Below are positions 51,645 through 59,991 of a stretch of 64,000 nucleotides of DNA, piece after piece. The stretch's first letter is position 1, and every line of letters begins with the position of its first letter. Source of the DNA: Roseburia sp. Its GTDB lineage: Bacteria; Bacillota; Clostridia; Lachnospirales; Lachnospiraceae. Under the pieces are notes generated by a model. That model had not been told where the DNA came from. It was given only the letters and a program-made list of their open reading frames with translations, and ran no database searches. The stretch spans positions 27,046 to 91,045 of the forward strand of contig DMYD01000016.1 of NCBI GenBank assembly GCA_003483745.1. Reading direction: 5' to 3'. Both the position numbers and the translations under genes were made by a program.

Positions 51645-52967
51645 CTACAATTCTACAAGACTCTTGCTTTTCCATTTTCCGCTCTTCCATCTAAGCACCA
51701 TTCCAACAGCTCTCGCGCACTCATCACCTGCCATGGCAATATATGCTCCTACTGCCTGAAGTCCCATATGTATTCCAAGAAAATATGTTCCACCGACTGC
51801 AAACAGATACATAAATATCGCACCCATTATAACCGGGAAAACCGCATCTCCACTGGTTTTTAATGCCTGACCATATACAAGATTTGTCACCCTTCCAAAT
51901 TCAAGGAATATATCTACTATTAACAGCCTTACCACAAGATTTATCATTTGTGCGTCATCCGTAAATATATGAACTATAAAATGTCCAGATATCGCAAATG
52001 TCACAGAGAAGCACGTCGCTGTTATAAGACCATATACCACAGCTTTCCGCGTACCCCTGTCACACTCTTCAAACTCCTTTGATCCAATTCTCCAGCCGGT
52101 CATAATAGCATTAGCCTGTGCAAGTGCAGCTCCTATACAATACGAGAAATTTGCTATCTGCATAGCATATGAACGGGCTGTAACATTCATTCCGACTGTA
52201 TCCATCTGATTCATAAATCTTACTATAAGTGTCATTGCAACATTATAAAGTGCTGTTTCAAATGCAGAAGGGAAACCTATCTTAACAATCTGCGCAAGTA
52301 TCTTCCGTGATGGAATGCGCTCCGGGCTCTGCTTTGCCTTTATCAGTACTGCACCCATGCCTGCTACAATGATAAGGTTCACAACTTTTGAAATAACTGT
52401 GGCAATAGCAACTCCCATTACTCCCCAATGAAATACAAACAGGAACACTGAATTAAATATTATATTAATGGCATTTCCTGCAATCGTTCCTATTAAGGAA
52501 TGCTTTGTATATCCAAATACTCTGAGATAGCTGGAAAAAATGGGAATAAGCGCATTTAAAAAACATGCACCTCCAACAATTTTAAGGTATGTTTCTGCCG
52601 GAGCAAGTAAAGCCGGAGCAATACTTACAATTCTAAGTATTTCTCCAGAAAAAAAGGCAATAAAAACCGACATAAGGATACCTGTCAGTGCGTTAAACAT
52701 AAGTCCAAGCTGTCTGGCCTGATATGCAATTCCAGGTCTCCCCGCTCCGATATTTTGTGACATAACTGCTACCATACCGGATGATATTACCCCGAACATG
52801 ATGATAAAAACACTTATATACGTATTTGCCGTTCCGACAGCTCCCACAGCCTGGTCGCTTACAGACGATAACATAAGTGTATCGACCATGCCTGAAAGCA
52901 TATAAAATAAAGTCTCTAAGCATATTGGCACAGCCAGCTGTGTCAATGTTTTTCTTTCAGTTGCCAT
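51645..52967 (-). CDS. MATE-family efflux transporter
   Basis: The 440-residue protein has about twelve membrane helices in two homologous halves and the MATE motif stretches VPICLETLFYMLSGMVDTLM and ASRYAMQIANFSYCIGAALAQA-like residues (here ARSYAMQIANFSYCIG). It exports drugs or metabolites using Na+ or H+. It is followed directly by an AraC regulator in the same transcript, which likely controls it. Substrate unknown. Confidence 0.92.
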   Translation of the reverse strand: MATERKTLTQLAVPICLETLFYMLSGMVDTLMLSSVSDQAVGAVGTANTYISVFIIMFGVISSGMVAVMSQNIGAGRPGIAYQARQLGLMFNALTGILMSVFIAFFSGEILRIVSIAPALLAPAETYLKIVGGACFLNALIPIFSSYLRVFGYTKHSLIGTIAGNAINIIFNSVFLFVFHWGVMGVAIATVISKVVNLIIVAGMGAVLIKAKQSPERIPSRKILAQIVKIGFPSAFETALYNVAMTLIVRFMNQMDTVGMNVTARSYAMQIANFSYCIGAALAQANAIMTGWRIGSKEFEECDRGTRKAVVYGLITATCFSVTFAISGHFIVHIFTDDAQMINLVVRLLIVDIFLEFGRVTNLVYGQALKTSGDAVFPVIMGAIFMYLFAVGGTYFLGIHMGLQAVGAYIAMAGDECARAVGMVLRWKSGKWKSKSLVEL

Positions 52968-53170
52968 GTTTTTCTCCTATGAAAACTAATATAACATACA
53001 TTATCAATAATATGGTATTTTTCTGCATATTTCTTGTATAATATTATGCAAAAATTGCATTATTTCTACTTATTTACGAAATGAATCAGCAAGTCTGTTA
53101 ATTTTGCCCTGATCTGCATTATCATAGGAAAATATTTTTTGATTCCACATTCTCATCTCTGCATAAAATG

Positions 53171-53199
53171 TTGACGTTTCCCCTCAAATAGACTAGGAT
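53171..53199 (+). promoter_or_regulatory. Promoter of proC
   Basis: TTGACG (53171-53176), 17 bases and TAGGAT (53194-53199) form the promoter. The transcript would start near 53206 and carry the tandem repeat as its leader. The remaining gap 52968-53170 shows no other clear feature. Confidence 0.6.
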
Positions 53200-53220
53200 A
53201 GAATTTGAATGATGAAAAAG

Positions 53221-53342
53221 CAAAACAAGGAGGGAAATCCTCTGCTCCTGCAATGGCAGTCGCACTTTGCTCCGCAAAACAAGGAGGGAAATCCTCTGCT
53301 CCTGCAATGGCAGTCGCATTTTGCTCCGCAAAACAAGGAGGA
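53221..53342 (+). repeat. Tandem Shine-Dalgarno-duplicating repeat before proC
   Basis: A 54-base unit occurs twice (53221-53274 and 53275-53328, one base apart in sequence) and a third copy stops after CAAAACAAGGAGGA (53329-53342), where the proC ribosome site sits. Thus three AAGGAGG sites occur 54 bases apart, and only the last is next to the start. Each unit also has AATCCTCTGCTCC, able to pair with the preceding AGGAGG. The frame across all units is open and in frame with proC. Confidence 0.85.
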
Positions 53343-53346
53343 TTAT

Positions 53347-54156
53347 ATGTTAGATAAAATGATTGGTTTTATCGGTGCCGGCAATATGGGAAGCGCCATG
53401 ATCGGCGGTATTTTAGATGCATCTTTAGTGACGACCAGCCAGATCATTGCAAGTGCACACTCTCCTGAGACACTTGATAAAATCCGGACAAAATTTTCCA
53501 TAGAGACAACGCCATCAAATGAAGTTGTTGCAGAACGAAGCGATATTTTATTTCTCGCTGTAAAACCAAATAAATTTGCAGAGGTACTTCCTCAGATCAA
53601 AGATCATTTAAAATCAGACTGTCTTATCGTTTCCATCGCAGCCGGACAGCCGATTGCAAATATCGAGGCGATGCTTGGCAATGTCAAACTGGTACGTGCC
53701 ATGCCAAATACTCCGGCTCTTGTGGGTGCTGCAATGAGTGCGCTCTGTCCGAATGACAAAGTAACACCAGAAGAAATAAAGCTTGTCGAATCCTTATTCA
53801 ACAGCTTTGGCCGTGCAGAAGTTGTACCGGAAAGTATGATGGATGCCGTTGTCGGTGTTTCCGGTTCTTCCCCTGCCTATGTCTATATGTTCATTGAAGC
53901 AATGGCAGATGCAGCCGTTGCAGACGGCATGCCGCGCGCACAGGCTTATAAATTTGCCGCACAGTCAGTTTTGGGAGCTGCAAAAATGGTTTTAGAGACC
54001 GGGAAACATCCGGGCGAATTAAAAGACGCCGTATGCTCTCCGGGCGGTACCACAATCGAAGCTGTTGCAGCTTTAGAACATGGCGGTTTCCGTGATACAG
54101 TGATCACCGCACAGCGTGCATGTTCCAAAAAATCATACGATATGAGTCAAAAATAA
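53347..54156 (+). CDS. proC: Pyrroline-5-carboxylate reductase
   Basis: The 269-residue enzyme makes proline from pyrroline-5-carboxylate with NAD(P)H. It has GFIGAGNMGSAMIGG, LAVKPNKFAEVLPQI, VRAMPNTPALV and SSPAYVYMFIEAMADAAV, and the C-terminal region ending with LKDAVCSPGGTTIEAVAALE. The start at 53347 has ACAAGGAGGATTAT immediately upstream. A possible extension to 53209 would translate the repeat and is unlikely. Followed after 15 bases by the GH13 gene. Confidence 0.96.
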   Translation: MLDKMIGFIGAGNMGSAMIGGILDASLVTTSQIIASAHSPETLDKIRTKFSIETTPSNEVVAERSDILFLAVKPNKFAEVLPQIKDHLKSDCLIVSIAAGQPIANIEAMLGNVKLVRAMPNTPALVGAAMSALCPNDKVTPEEIKLVESLFNSFGRAEVVPESMMDAVVGVSGSSPAYVYMFIEAMADAAVADGMPRAQAYKFAAQSVLGAAKMVLETGKHPGELKDAVCSPGGTTIEAVAALEHGGFRDTVITAQRACSKKSYDMSQK

Positions 54157-54171
54157 TTTGGAGGTTTTCTT

Positions 54172-55482
54172 ATGTGGGCTTACGAAAGTGTTTTTTATCA
54201 GATATATCCGCTTGGATTCTGCGGTGCTCCGTTTGAGAATGACGGCGTTTTAGAGCATCGTATTTTAAAGGTCAATGACTGGATTCCGCACATCAAAAAA
54301 CTTGGTGCCAACGCCATCTATTTTTCCCCGGTCTTTGAGTCTGACACACACGGTTACAATACCAGGGATTATACAAAGATTGATACCAGACTCGGTACGA
54401 ATGAAGACTTTGCCACAGTCTGTGACAATCTTCACAAAGAAGGCATCAAAGTTGTACTGGATGGTGTATTCAATCATGTCGGCCGTGGTTTCTGGGCATT
54501 TCAGGATGTTTTGGAGAAAAAATGGGATTCCCCGTACAAAGACTGGTTCCACATCAGTTTTGACGGCAATTCCAACTATAACGACGGTCTGTGGTATGAG
54601 GGCTGGGAAGGGAACTATGATCTGGTCAAATTAAATCTCAGAAATGAAGATGTTATCCAGCATATTTTTGCAGCGATCAAAGGCTGGGTGGAAGAATTTG
54701 ATATCGATGGTCTGCGTCTCGACGTTGCATACTGTCTTGACCATGATTTTCTTCGCCGTCTGCGCAGCTTCTGTGACAGCTTAAAACCGGACTTCTTCTT
54801 AGTCGGTGAGACATTACACGGTGATTACAATCAGTGGATGAATGATTCCATGCTGCATTCTGTAACCAACTATGAGTGCTACAAAGGACTTTATTCCAGC
54901 TTTAACAGCATGAATATGTTTGAGATCAACCACTCTCTGCTGCGCCAGTTCGGACCGGATAACTGGACACTCTACAAGGGCAGACATCTGCTCTGCTTTG
55001 TGGATAATCATGATGTCACAAGAATCGCAAGCATTTTAACTAACGAAAAACATCTGCCACTGATCTACGGCATGCTGTTTGGTATGCCTGGCATTCCATG
55101 TGTTTACTATGGCAGTGAATGGGGTGCAAAAGCAAGAAAAGAGGAAGGCGATCCTGCATTACGCGCCTGCTTTGACGCACCGGAATGGAACGATCTGTCT
55201 GATATGATCAGCCGTCTTGCCGAGATCAAAAAGAACTCGGAAGCATTAAATTATGGTGCTTTCCGCTCTGTGCTTTTGACGAACCGCCAGTGCATTTTTG
55301 AACGTAAAAGTGAACATGAGCGCATCTATGTAGCGATCAACGCGGATGAAAATTCTTTCCACGCAGATTTTGATGCCGGATGCGGCACGGCACAGGAACT
55401 GATCACAGATACCCCGCACGACTTTGGCGGCGGAACGGATCTTCCTGGTTATTCTGTAGCTATATGGAAGATGGAACATTAA
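54172..55482 (+). CDS. GH13 alpha-amylase family glycosidase
   Basis: The 436-residue protein has a GH13 barrel: YQIYPLGF, GANAIYFSPVFES (region I area), GLRLDVAYCLD (nucleophile Asp), FLVGETLHGDY (acid/base Glu) and CFVDNHDVTRIAS (third Asp). There is no signal peptide, so it acts in the cytoplasm, probably on maltodextrins. It is compact, with a short C-terminal beta domain. The ribosome site GGAGG is 9 bases before the ATG. Co-transcribed with proC, with no obvious metabolic link. Confidence 0.93.
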   Translation: MWAYESVFYQIYPLGFCGAPFENDGVLEHRILKVNDWIPHIKKLGANAIYFSPVFESDTHGYNTRDYTKIDTRLGTNEDFATVCDNLHKEGIKVVLDGVFNHVGRGFWAFQDVLEKKWDSPYKDWFHISFDGNSNYNDGLWYEGWEGNYDLVKLNLRNEDVIQHIFAAIKGWVEEFDIDGLRLDVAYCLDHDFLRRLRSFCDSLKPDFFLVGETLHGDYNQWMNDSMLHSVTNYECYKGLYSSFNSMNMFEINHSLLRQFGPDNWTLYKGRHLLCFVDNHDVTRIASILTNEKHLPLIYGMLFGMPGIPCVYYGSEWGAKARKEEGDPALRACFDAPEWNDLSDMISRLAEIKKNSEALNYGAFRSVLLTNRQCIFERKSEHERIYVAINADENSFHADFDAGCGTAQELITDTPHDFGGGTDLPGYSVAIWKMEH

Positions 55483-55496
55483 ACCTTTTCCATCTT

Positions 55497-55569
55497 AAAA
55501 AGGACAGAAACCTATCGTTTTCATGTCATGCTTTATGACACTGTTACTGTAGGTTTCCGTCCTTTTATT
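55497..55569. terminator. Bidirectional terminator between GH13 and DUF1934 genes
   Basis: AAAAGGACAGAAACCTA (from 55497) pairs with TAGGTTTCCGTCCTTTT, with one G/A difference, enclosing an inner hairpin TGTCAT/ATGACA. T-runs lie on both sides, so it can end transcripts from both directions. Confidence 0.82.
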
Positions 55570-55618
55570 TATGTCAGCAATCTCACATACTTTTGTTCAT
55601 GATTTTACTATTTTCTGC

Positions 55619-56074
55619 TTATTCTGCCTCCGTGATCCGGAAATCCCCGGCATCCTTTGACTTGATATTCATCGTGATACAACAGTCTGCCATATGCTCA
55701 TAATTGACCTCTAATTCATAATTGACCTTAACATCAATATCATGTTCCGTTTCCTGCACATCCACACTCTTTGCATCGATTCCGATCAAAAGACTTCCGT
55801 ATGGTGTATAATAATAAGTTACATTTTTCCGGTTCTTCTCAAACATCATATGTACATTTGAAACACCTCTTTTTGTGATATCCAAAAGGTCATCGTTCAG
55901 CTTGATGATATTGCGTGTCGTTTCAGAAAAACCCTCTGTGACTTCATCGTAGATAATATAATGTTTTCCATTTTTTTTATAATAATTGCCGGATGTGATC
56001 AGTTCCACGGATTCATTCTCATTTTCCGGCGAAAACTGCAGTCCGCTAATAGTTACCAGTACATCTTTTGTCAT
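55619..56074 (-). CDS. DUF1934 family protein (YwiB-like)
   Basis: The 151-residue protein matches the DUF1934 calycin-like beta-barrel family (B. subtilis YwiB), with LVTISGLQF at the start, YYKKNGKHYIIYDE and GVSNVHMMFEKNRKNVTYYYTPYGSLLIG. The family is widespread in Firmicutes with no established function. The start at 56074 has GAGG 6 bases upstream. It follows spoIIR by 70 bases. Confidence 0.85.
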   Translation of the reverse strand: MTKDVLVTISGLQFSPENENESVELITSGNYYKKNGKHYIIYDEVTEGFSETTRNIIKLNDDLLDITKRGVSNVHMMFEKNRKNVTYYYTPYGSLLIGIDAKSVDVQETEHDIDVKVNYELEVNYEHMADCCITMNIKSKDAGDFRITEAE

Positions 56075-56144
56075 TCTAATCCTCATTTCCTGCTGTTTCT
56101 TTACATCAGAACTATATTATACGCTTTTCGCTTAATATTCAATA

Positions 56145-56792
56145 CTATTTTTCATCATACAGTTCTTTTAAAATTTCAATTCCCCTGAATCTGACCTGAT
56201 AATTTCCAGATGCAAGTACCTGTTGATACTCATCCTCTGATAAAACTCTTTTTAACGAACTTTTGGCATCCTCACTGATCACTTCGTACATGGTATCTGA
56301 AAAGCACATGTTTGGGTACATCACGCACCACCAGTTATGCCCCTTTCCCTCTCCGATCACAATTTCTAACGCTTCATAGGTTCCTGCCGGAAATGTGTAC
56401 ATACCATAACTTTTTACTGGGAAATCCGTATCTTTAAGACATACATCCACCTCATAGTCATATCCATTTTCTGCGATGACCTTTTGGGCTGTCTGCTTCA
56501 TATTCTCCATATTTTCCCGGATCACATCCTCTGATTCACTGCGGTCAGCTACATCTTTTAAAAGTTCTGACATTTTTATCCCGACTGCATCACGCACGGC
56601 AAGTTTTAAGTCCTGATCCGCTTTTCTATCACTGTTTGCGATCACATGAAAACGAACGATTTTTTCTGCAATGTCTTTTTGCATGTTAAGCCGTCTTTCA
56701 TATCGCAGTCCTGCAATACAGGCGATGCAAAATAAAAGAATCAGGATTATGTAGAGAGAATCTTTTTTTGTTTTTATGTTTGAAAATTTCAT
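56145..56792 (-). CDS. spoIIR: Stage II sporulation protein R
   Basis: The 215-residue protein has an N-terminal membrane anchor (about 13-30) and the SpoIIR domain: VRFHVIANSDRKADQDLKLAVRDAV and KSYGMYTFPAGTYEALEIVIGEG then NWWCVMYPN. SpoIIR is made in the forespore and signals across the membrane to SpoIIGA, causing pro-sigma-E processing in the mother cell. It shows that the organism encodes the sporulation pathway. The leader is unusual: the ribosome site lies in the right arm of a perfect inverted repeat (56794-56831). Confidence 0.95.
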   Translation of the reverse strand: MKFSNIKTKKDSLYIILILLFCIACIAGLRYERRLNMQKDIAEKIVRFHVIANSDRKADQDLKLAVRDAVGIKMSELLKDVADRSESEDVIRENMENMKQTAQKVIAENGYDYEVDVCLKDTDFPVKSYGMYTFPAGTYEALEIVIGEGKGHNWWCVMYPNMCFSDTMYEVISEDAKSSLKRVLSEDEYQQVLASGNYQVRFRGIEILKELYDEK

Positions 56793-56793
56793 C

Positions 56794-56851
56794 GGAATAC
56801 TCCTTTTTCTGTTTGATATGAGGAGTATTCCACTTATTTTTACTTTTATGC
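56794..56851 (-). promoter_or_regulatory. spoIIR leader: inverted repeat over the ribosome site and possible sigma-F promoter
   Basis: GGAATACTCC and GGAGTATTCC (56822-56831 and 56794-56803 on the plus strand) form a perfect 10-bp stem around an 18-base loop. The right arm contains the GGAG ribosome site 7 bases before the ATG. In addition GCATA (56851 to 56847) lies 15 bases before GGAATACTCC, which is sigma-F-like spacing (GYATA-N15-GG), although the -10 is imperfect. If that is the promoter, the left arm would not be transcribed. Confidence 0.55.
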
Positions 56852-56881
56852 AGTTTTAAATTGCTTTTACCCTGATTGTTA

Positions 56882-56911
56882 CTTGTACAGACTGCACAAG
56901 AATGTTATCAT
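56882..56911 (+). promoter_or_regulatory. Promoter with overlapping palindrome for the small membrane gene
   Basis: TTGTAC (56883-56888), 17 bases and TATCAT (56906-56911) form a promoter. The near-palindrome CTTGTACAG-A-CTGCACAAG (56882-56900) covers the -35, a typical repressor position. Confidence 0.55.
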
Positions 56912-56948
56912 TTTCTTTAGATAAACTACTTGAAAGAAAGGCATTATC

Positions 56949-57236
56949 ATGAGCAAACATTCCACCCAGACTGTAAACATTTTTCCCAATGAAAATCTTT
57001 CCATTGCTGAAAAAATACTGACGATCATCCAATATATCATAGGATTTTCTATCATTGTACTTACTGTAGTTCATTTTACAGGTGTTTACGAAACTTTTTA
57101 TATTTTTACTCCTTTGTGCATCGTTTTCTGGCTGATCAATGCATGGTTAAACCATAAAAGGAACCGCACATGCAAAAAAAATCTGATTTTGGCAGGGATC
57201 TTTTTCTTCGGGCTGGTGATCGGGGCTATTTTATAA
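56949..57236 (+). CDS. Small membrane protein of unknown function
   Basis: The 95-residue protein has a polar N-terminal stretch (about 1-20) and three hydrophobic segments (about 24-43, 47-65 and 75-95) with a basic loop NHKRNRTCKK between the last two. I do not recognise the family. It has its own promoter with a possible repressor site and is divergent from spoIIR. Its stop codon abuts the left arm of palindromic element B. Expression and function are unknown. Confidence 0.6.
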   Translation: MSKHSTQTVNIFPNENLSIAEKILTIIQYIIGFSIIVLTVVHFTGVYETFYIFTPLCIVFWLINAWLNHKRNRTCKKNLILAGIFFFGLVIGAIL

Positions 57237-57488
57237 GATTCGGGTGGCAAAAGGTGGCTTTTAATTTCTTGATTGGCAAATTGCACAAAACAGTGCCTAT
57301 TTTGTTCCGATGTCCGAAAATAAGAAAATCGATAGCAATCTAATAAGTAATGGATTGCTATTTGTCTGCCTGATTTTAATTTTCGATGAGTGACGTGAAC
57401 GGCAACAACGAGTCATCCATGACTCGATGCTGCCTTGTGCAATTTACCAGCCACTAAGTTATGAACCACCTTTTGTCACCTGAATCTT
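57235..57488 (+). repeat. Palindromic element, copy B
   Basis: This 254-bp unit is bounded by 23-bp inverted arms (57235-57257 and 57466-57488, 21 of 23 matching). The next block, TTGATTGGCAAATTGCAC, pairs with GTGCAATTTACCAG. Shared inner blocks are TTTTGTTCCGATGTCCG, AAAATAAGAAAATC and GAGTGACGTGAACG. Inner hairpins are AGCAATC/GATTGCT and GAGTCAT/ATGACTC. It fills the gap between the small membrane gene and the ger fusion gene, in the same orientation as copy C. Confidence 0.8.
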
Positions 57489-57504
57489 TCTAACGATCCC
57501 CTTT

Positions 57505-59604
57505 TCACTCACCCATATTTACCCAGTCAACATTCACCCGGTAAATGATCTCCATATCTTTTTCATACTGCCCCTGCTGCTTCTGATAGAGCAGATACCA
57601 GTCCCTGCGCTGTCCGCCAAGTTTTTTATAGCTGTTCGCGCAGTCGACTGCCGCTTTCTGTGAAGTCTCCTGAAAATAATCTGCAAGTTCCCGGTCTAAC
57701 ACCTCTTGTATTTCCCCGGATTTTAATTTCTGACCATATTCAGACTGCAATTTCTGCCTCCATCCCGGTTTTTCATACAGGATCTCTCCACTGCAGTTGA
57801 TCTCTGCAATGACCTGTTTTTCTTCTGTCTTGGAAAAAACGACCTGATTATGGGGTGCAAACAGACGCACATCCACTCCGTCCGCGAGTGTCAGTGTATA
57901 TTCTTCCATCTGATTCTGCGTAAAAAAAGAAAGCATTGCCGTCTGGCTGTCAATCATTCCTGCCGCCTCACCACGCTTCCAGGCATAATACTGTGTCACG
58001 ACTGGCTTTTTGTCCACCTCTTCCACATAGGGAATGAACAGGGTTTCCATTTTATTTTCCTGTTCCTGATAAAGCATACCGAGTGTCGGATAGGCAGTTT
58101 TTTTGATTTCGGACACGTTTTCAAAATAATCTTCAAGATAAGTGCCGACGGACTCTTCCATATTTTTCTGTATATTTAATATTGCCTCTGCATCCTCTGC
58201 CACCGCAAGATAGGTGTTTCTCGGCACGTCACTCTTTTTTTCCAGAATCTCCAGAAAAGTATCCATATTTTTGGCATCTTCCCAAAATTTCTGATCCAGT
58301 AAAATAACTTTCATGTGGCTGTAATCCACCACACGATTACCGGTCTCATCAGCATTCAGCCATTCCATGTCAAACTGCTCCATGTCGTTTACTGCCATCT
58401 CGATTGGGAAATTGCGCTCCTCAAGTTCTGCCGTCGCACAGCCGGAAAGTCCGGTCAGTCCCAACAGGACACAAATAATCGCTCCGGACCTCAAATGTTT
58501 TTTTTGTTTTCCCTGCCGTGCGTACCGAATGACTGCAAACACTACCGGAACGAACACCAGAAACGGTGTCCCGATATACCACAAAAATTTTTCATACAGT
58601 ACGGTATTTTCTTTCGCGTTATAAAATAACACTGCCACACCAAAAACTGCTGAAAACACTGCCGCCCGCTCCCACTTTTTCCACAATGTCTGCCTTTTTT
58701 TTGCATGATATAAACCATTTAATAACATTTCTGCATAAAATACTGCACTATTCAACAATGCATATAATGTAAAAAACCAGATACCAAACATAAATGCATC
58801 TGCACGCTTTAAAAATCCACCAGTAATTTTGATCGTACTCATCAGCGTGATCGCAGGCGTCTGCATGTTTGAGAGTGCCGCACCACCAAACACGCCAAGT
58901 AAGATCAGGTAAAGTGCTGCCTCTAAACATCCTGTAAAAATTAGTGCTAATCTCCCTGCTTTCATCATAGTTTCCCGTTTTCTCAGATACCCTCCCAGAA
59001 ACAGGGTCAGGAAAATAAGTGAAGAACAGATAAACACATAATAACTTCCGGCAAAAAAATTCCCTGTTTCTGCAAAAAACACAGGATTCCAGTAATCGGT
59101 TTTTACTTCATCAAGTGCTGACGCTAACATGATAAAAAGTGGAATCAGAATAAACCAGAATAACAGTTCATAGACACGCGCCCGTCCCTCAATCCCGCTT
59201 AACAAACCATACCACACAAGTACTAGGATCAAAACCAGAACCAGATAAAAAGATTCTTCCCGCAGAAGATTTTTTAACACAGCCGCAGAAAACAGATACG
59301 CCGTATACCCAGCTAACAAAACCAGATAAATCAGATATCCCGCCTGTATGATTTTTCCAAAAAATATACCGCACATGCTCTGTGTGTATTCCGCAAATCC
59401 GCTCTGCATCCCGCCCACTGCGTAGGCCATCAGGCGCAGAAACAAAAGTCCTGCCGCCGTTCCTGCAATAATACAGAAAATGCCATCTCTTCCGCAGAAA
59501 CCGGCAACTGCAGTCGGGATCAGAAGTGTTCCAAGTCCCAGCAGATCAAATACCAAAAGCCGGAAAGCCTGACGGCCTGAAATTTTTTCGTTTGATGAAA
59601 ACAT
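57505..59604 (-). CDS. GerAB-GerAC fusion germinant receptor protein
   Basis: The 699-residue protein joins two germinant receptor subunits that are usually separate. Residues 1-365 are a GerAB-type permease (amino acid/polyamine-like, about ten helices; QAFRLLVFDLLGLGTLLIP). After a short basic link lies a hydrophobic segment with a lipobox-like LTGLSGC (Cys about 389). Residues about 390-699 are a GerAC-type domain (LEERNFPIEMAVN then KVILLDQKFWEDA and a C-terminal Ger(x)C region). In standard receptors GerAC is an outer-face lipoprotein. Here it is tethered through the fusion, and the internal lipobox could even allow cleavage. The start at 59604 follows AAGGAATT. It follows gerAA, separated by element C. 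Confidence 0.9.
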   Translation of the reverse strand: MFSSNEKISGRQAFRLLVFDLLGLGTLLIPTAVAGFCGRDGIFCIIAGTAAGLLFLRLMAYAVGGMQSGFAEYTQSMCGIFFGKIIQAGYLIYLVLLAGYTAYLFSAAVLKNLLREESFYLVLVLILVLVWYGLLSGIEGRARVYELLFWFILIPLFIMLASALDEVKTDYWNPVFFAETGNFFAGSYYVFICSSLIFLTLFLGGYLRKRETMMKAGRLALIFTGCLEAALYLILLGVFGGAALSNMQTPAITLMSTIKITGGFLKRADAFMFGIWFFTLYALLNSAVFYAEMLLNGLYHAKKRQTLWKKWERAAVFSAVFGVAVLFYNAKENTVLYEKFLWYIGTPFLVFVPVVFAVIRYARQGKQKKHLRSGAIICVLLGLTGLSGCATAELEERNFPIEMAVNDMEQFDMEWLNADETGNRVVDYSHMKVILLDQKFWEDAKNMDTFLEILEKKSDVPRNTYLAVAEDAEAILNIQKNMEESVGTYLEDYFENVSEIKKTAYPTLGMLYQEQENKMETLFIPYVEEVDKKPVVTQYYAWKRGEAAGMIDSQTAMLSFFTQNQMEEYTLTLADGVDVRLFAPHNQVVFSKTEEKQVIAEINCSGEILYEKPGWRQKLQSEYGQKLKSGEIQEVLDRELADYFQETSQKAAVDCANSYKKLGGQRRDWYLLYQKQQGQYEKDMEIIYRVNVDWVNMGE

Positions 59605-59643
59605 AATTCCTTGTACCCCTTTTTATTTGGTGTTTGCAGCAAG

Positions 59644-59991
59644 CATTCATCCTTATTTCAATGATGTTTTGGGAAAATAGTGCATTCAAGCTTATTGATT
59701 GGCAAATTGTACAAAGCCGTGCCTGTTTTGTTCCGTTGTCCGAAAATAAGAAAATCTAAGTCTGCCTGCATTAGATTTTCTCGGAGTGACGTGTACGTCT
59801 TAAACGTGCCTTCCATGGCACGTTAAGACTTGTGCTGCCATCCACGGCATCACAACACTGTATACTTACAGGCAGGCTAAGATTTACTAATTTTCTCTCC
59901 AAGTCACAAAAACACTCTCGGCTTTGTACAATTTGCCAGTCGTTATGTTGTGGATGCACGATTTGACTCAAACATTCATCCTTATTTCAAT
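59644..59991 (+). repeat. Palindromic element, copy C, flanked by 19-bp direct repeat
   Basis: The direct repeat CATTCATCCTTATTTCAAT lies at 59644-59662 and 59973-59991; the right copy includes the stop codon of gerAA. Between them about 310 bp holds the element: inverted arms of 19-20 bp (59701-59719 with 59919-59938), TTTTGTTCCGTTGTCCG, AAAATAAGAAAATCTAAG, an inner hairpin AACGTGCC/GGCACGTT and GTGACGTGTACGTCTTAA. It fills the 59605-59981 gap inside the gerA operon. Copies B and C share orientation; copy A is opposite. Confidence 0.8.

Noticed and set aside
53209..53346. N-terminal extension of ProC to 53209
   Set aside because: It would translate the Shine-Dalgarno repeat units; the start at 53347 has an ideal ribosome site and fits ProC length. 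Kept only as a finding to test.
53100..53346. T-box leader before proC
   Set aside because: No specifier loop or T-box sequence is visible; the leader is made of the repeat units.
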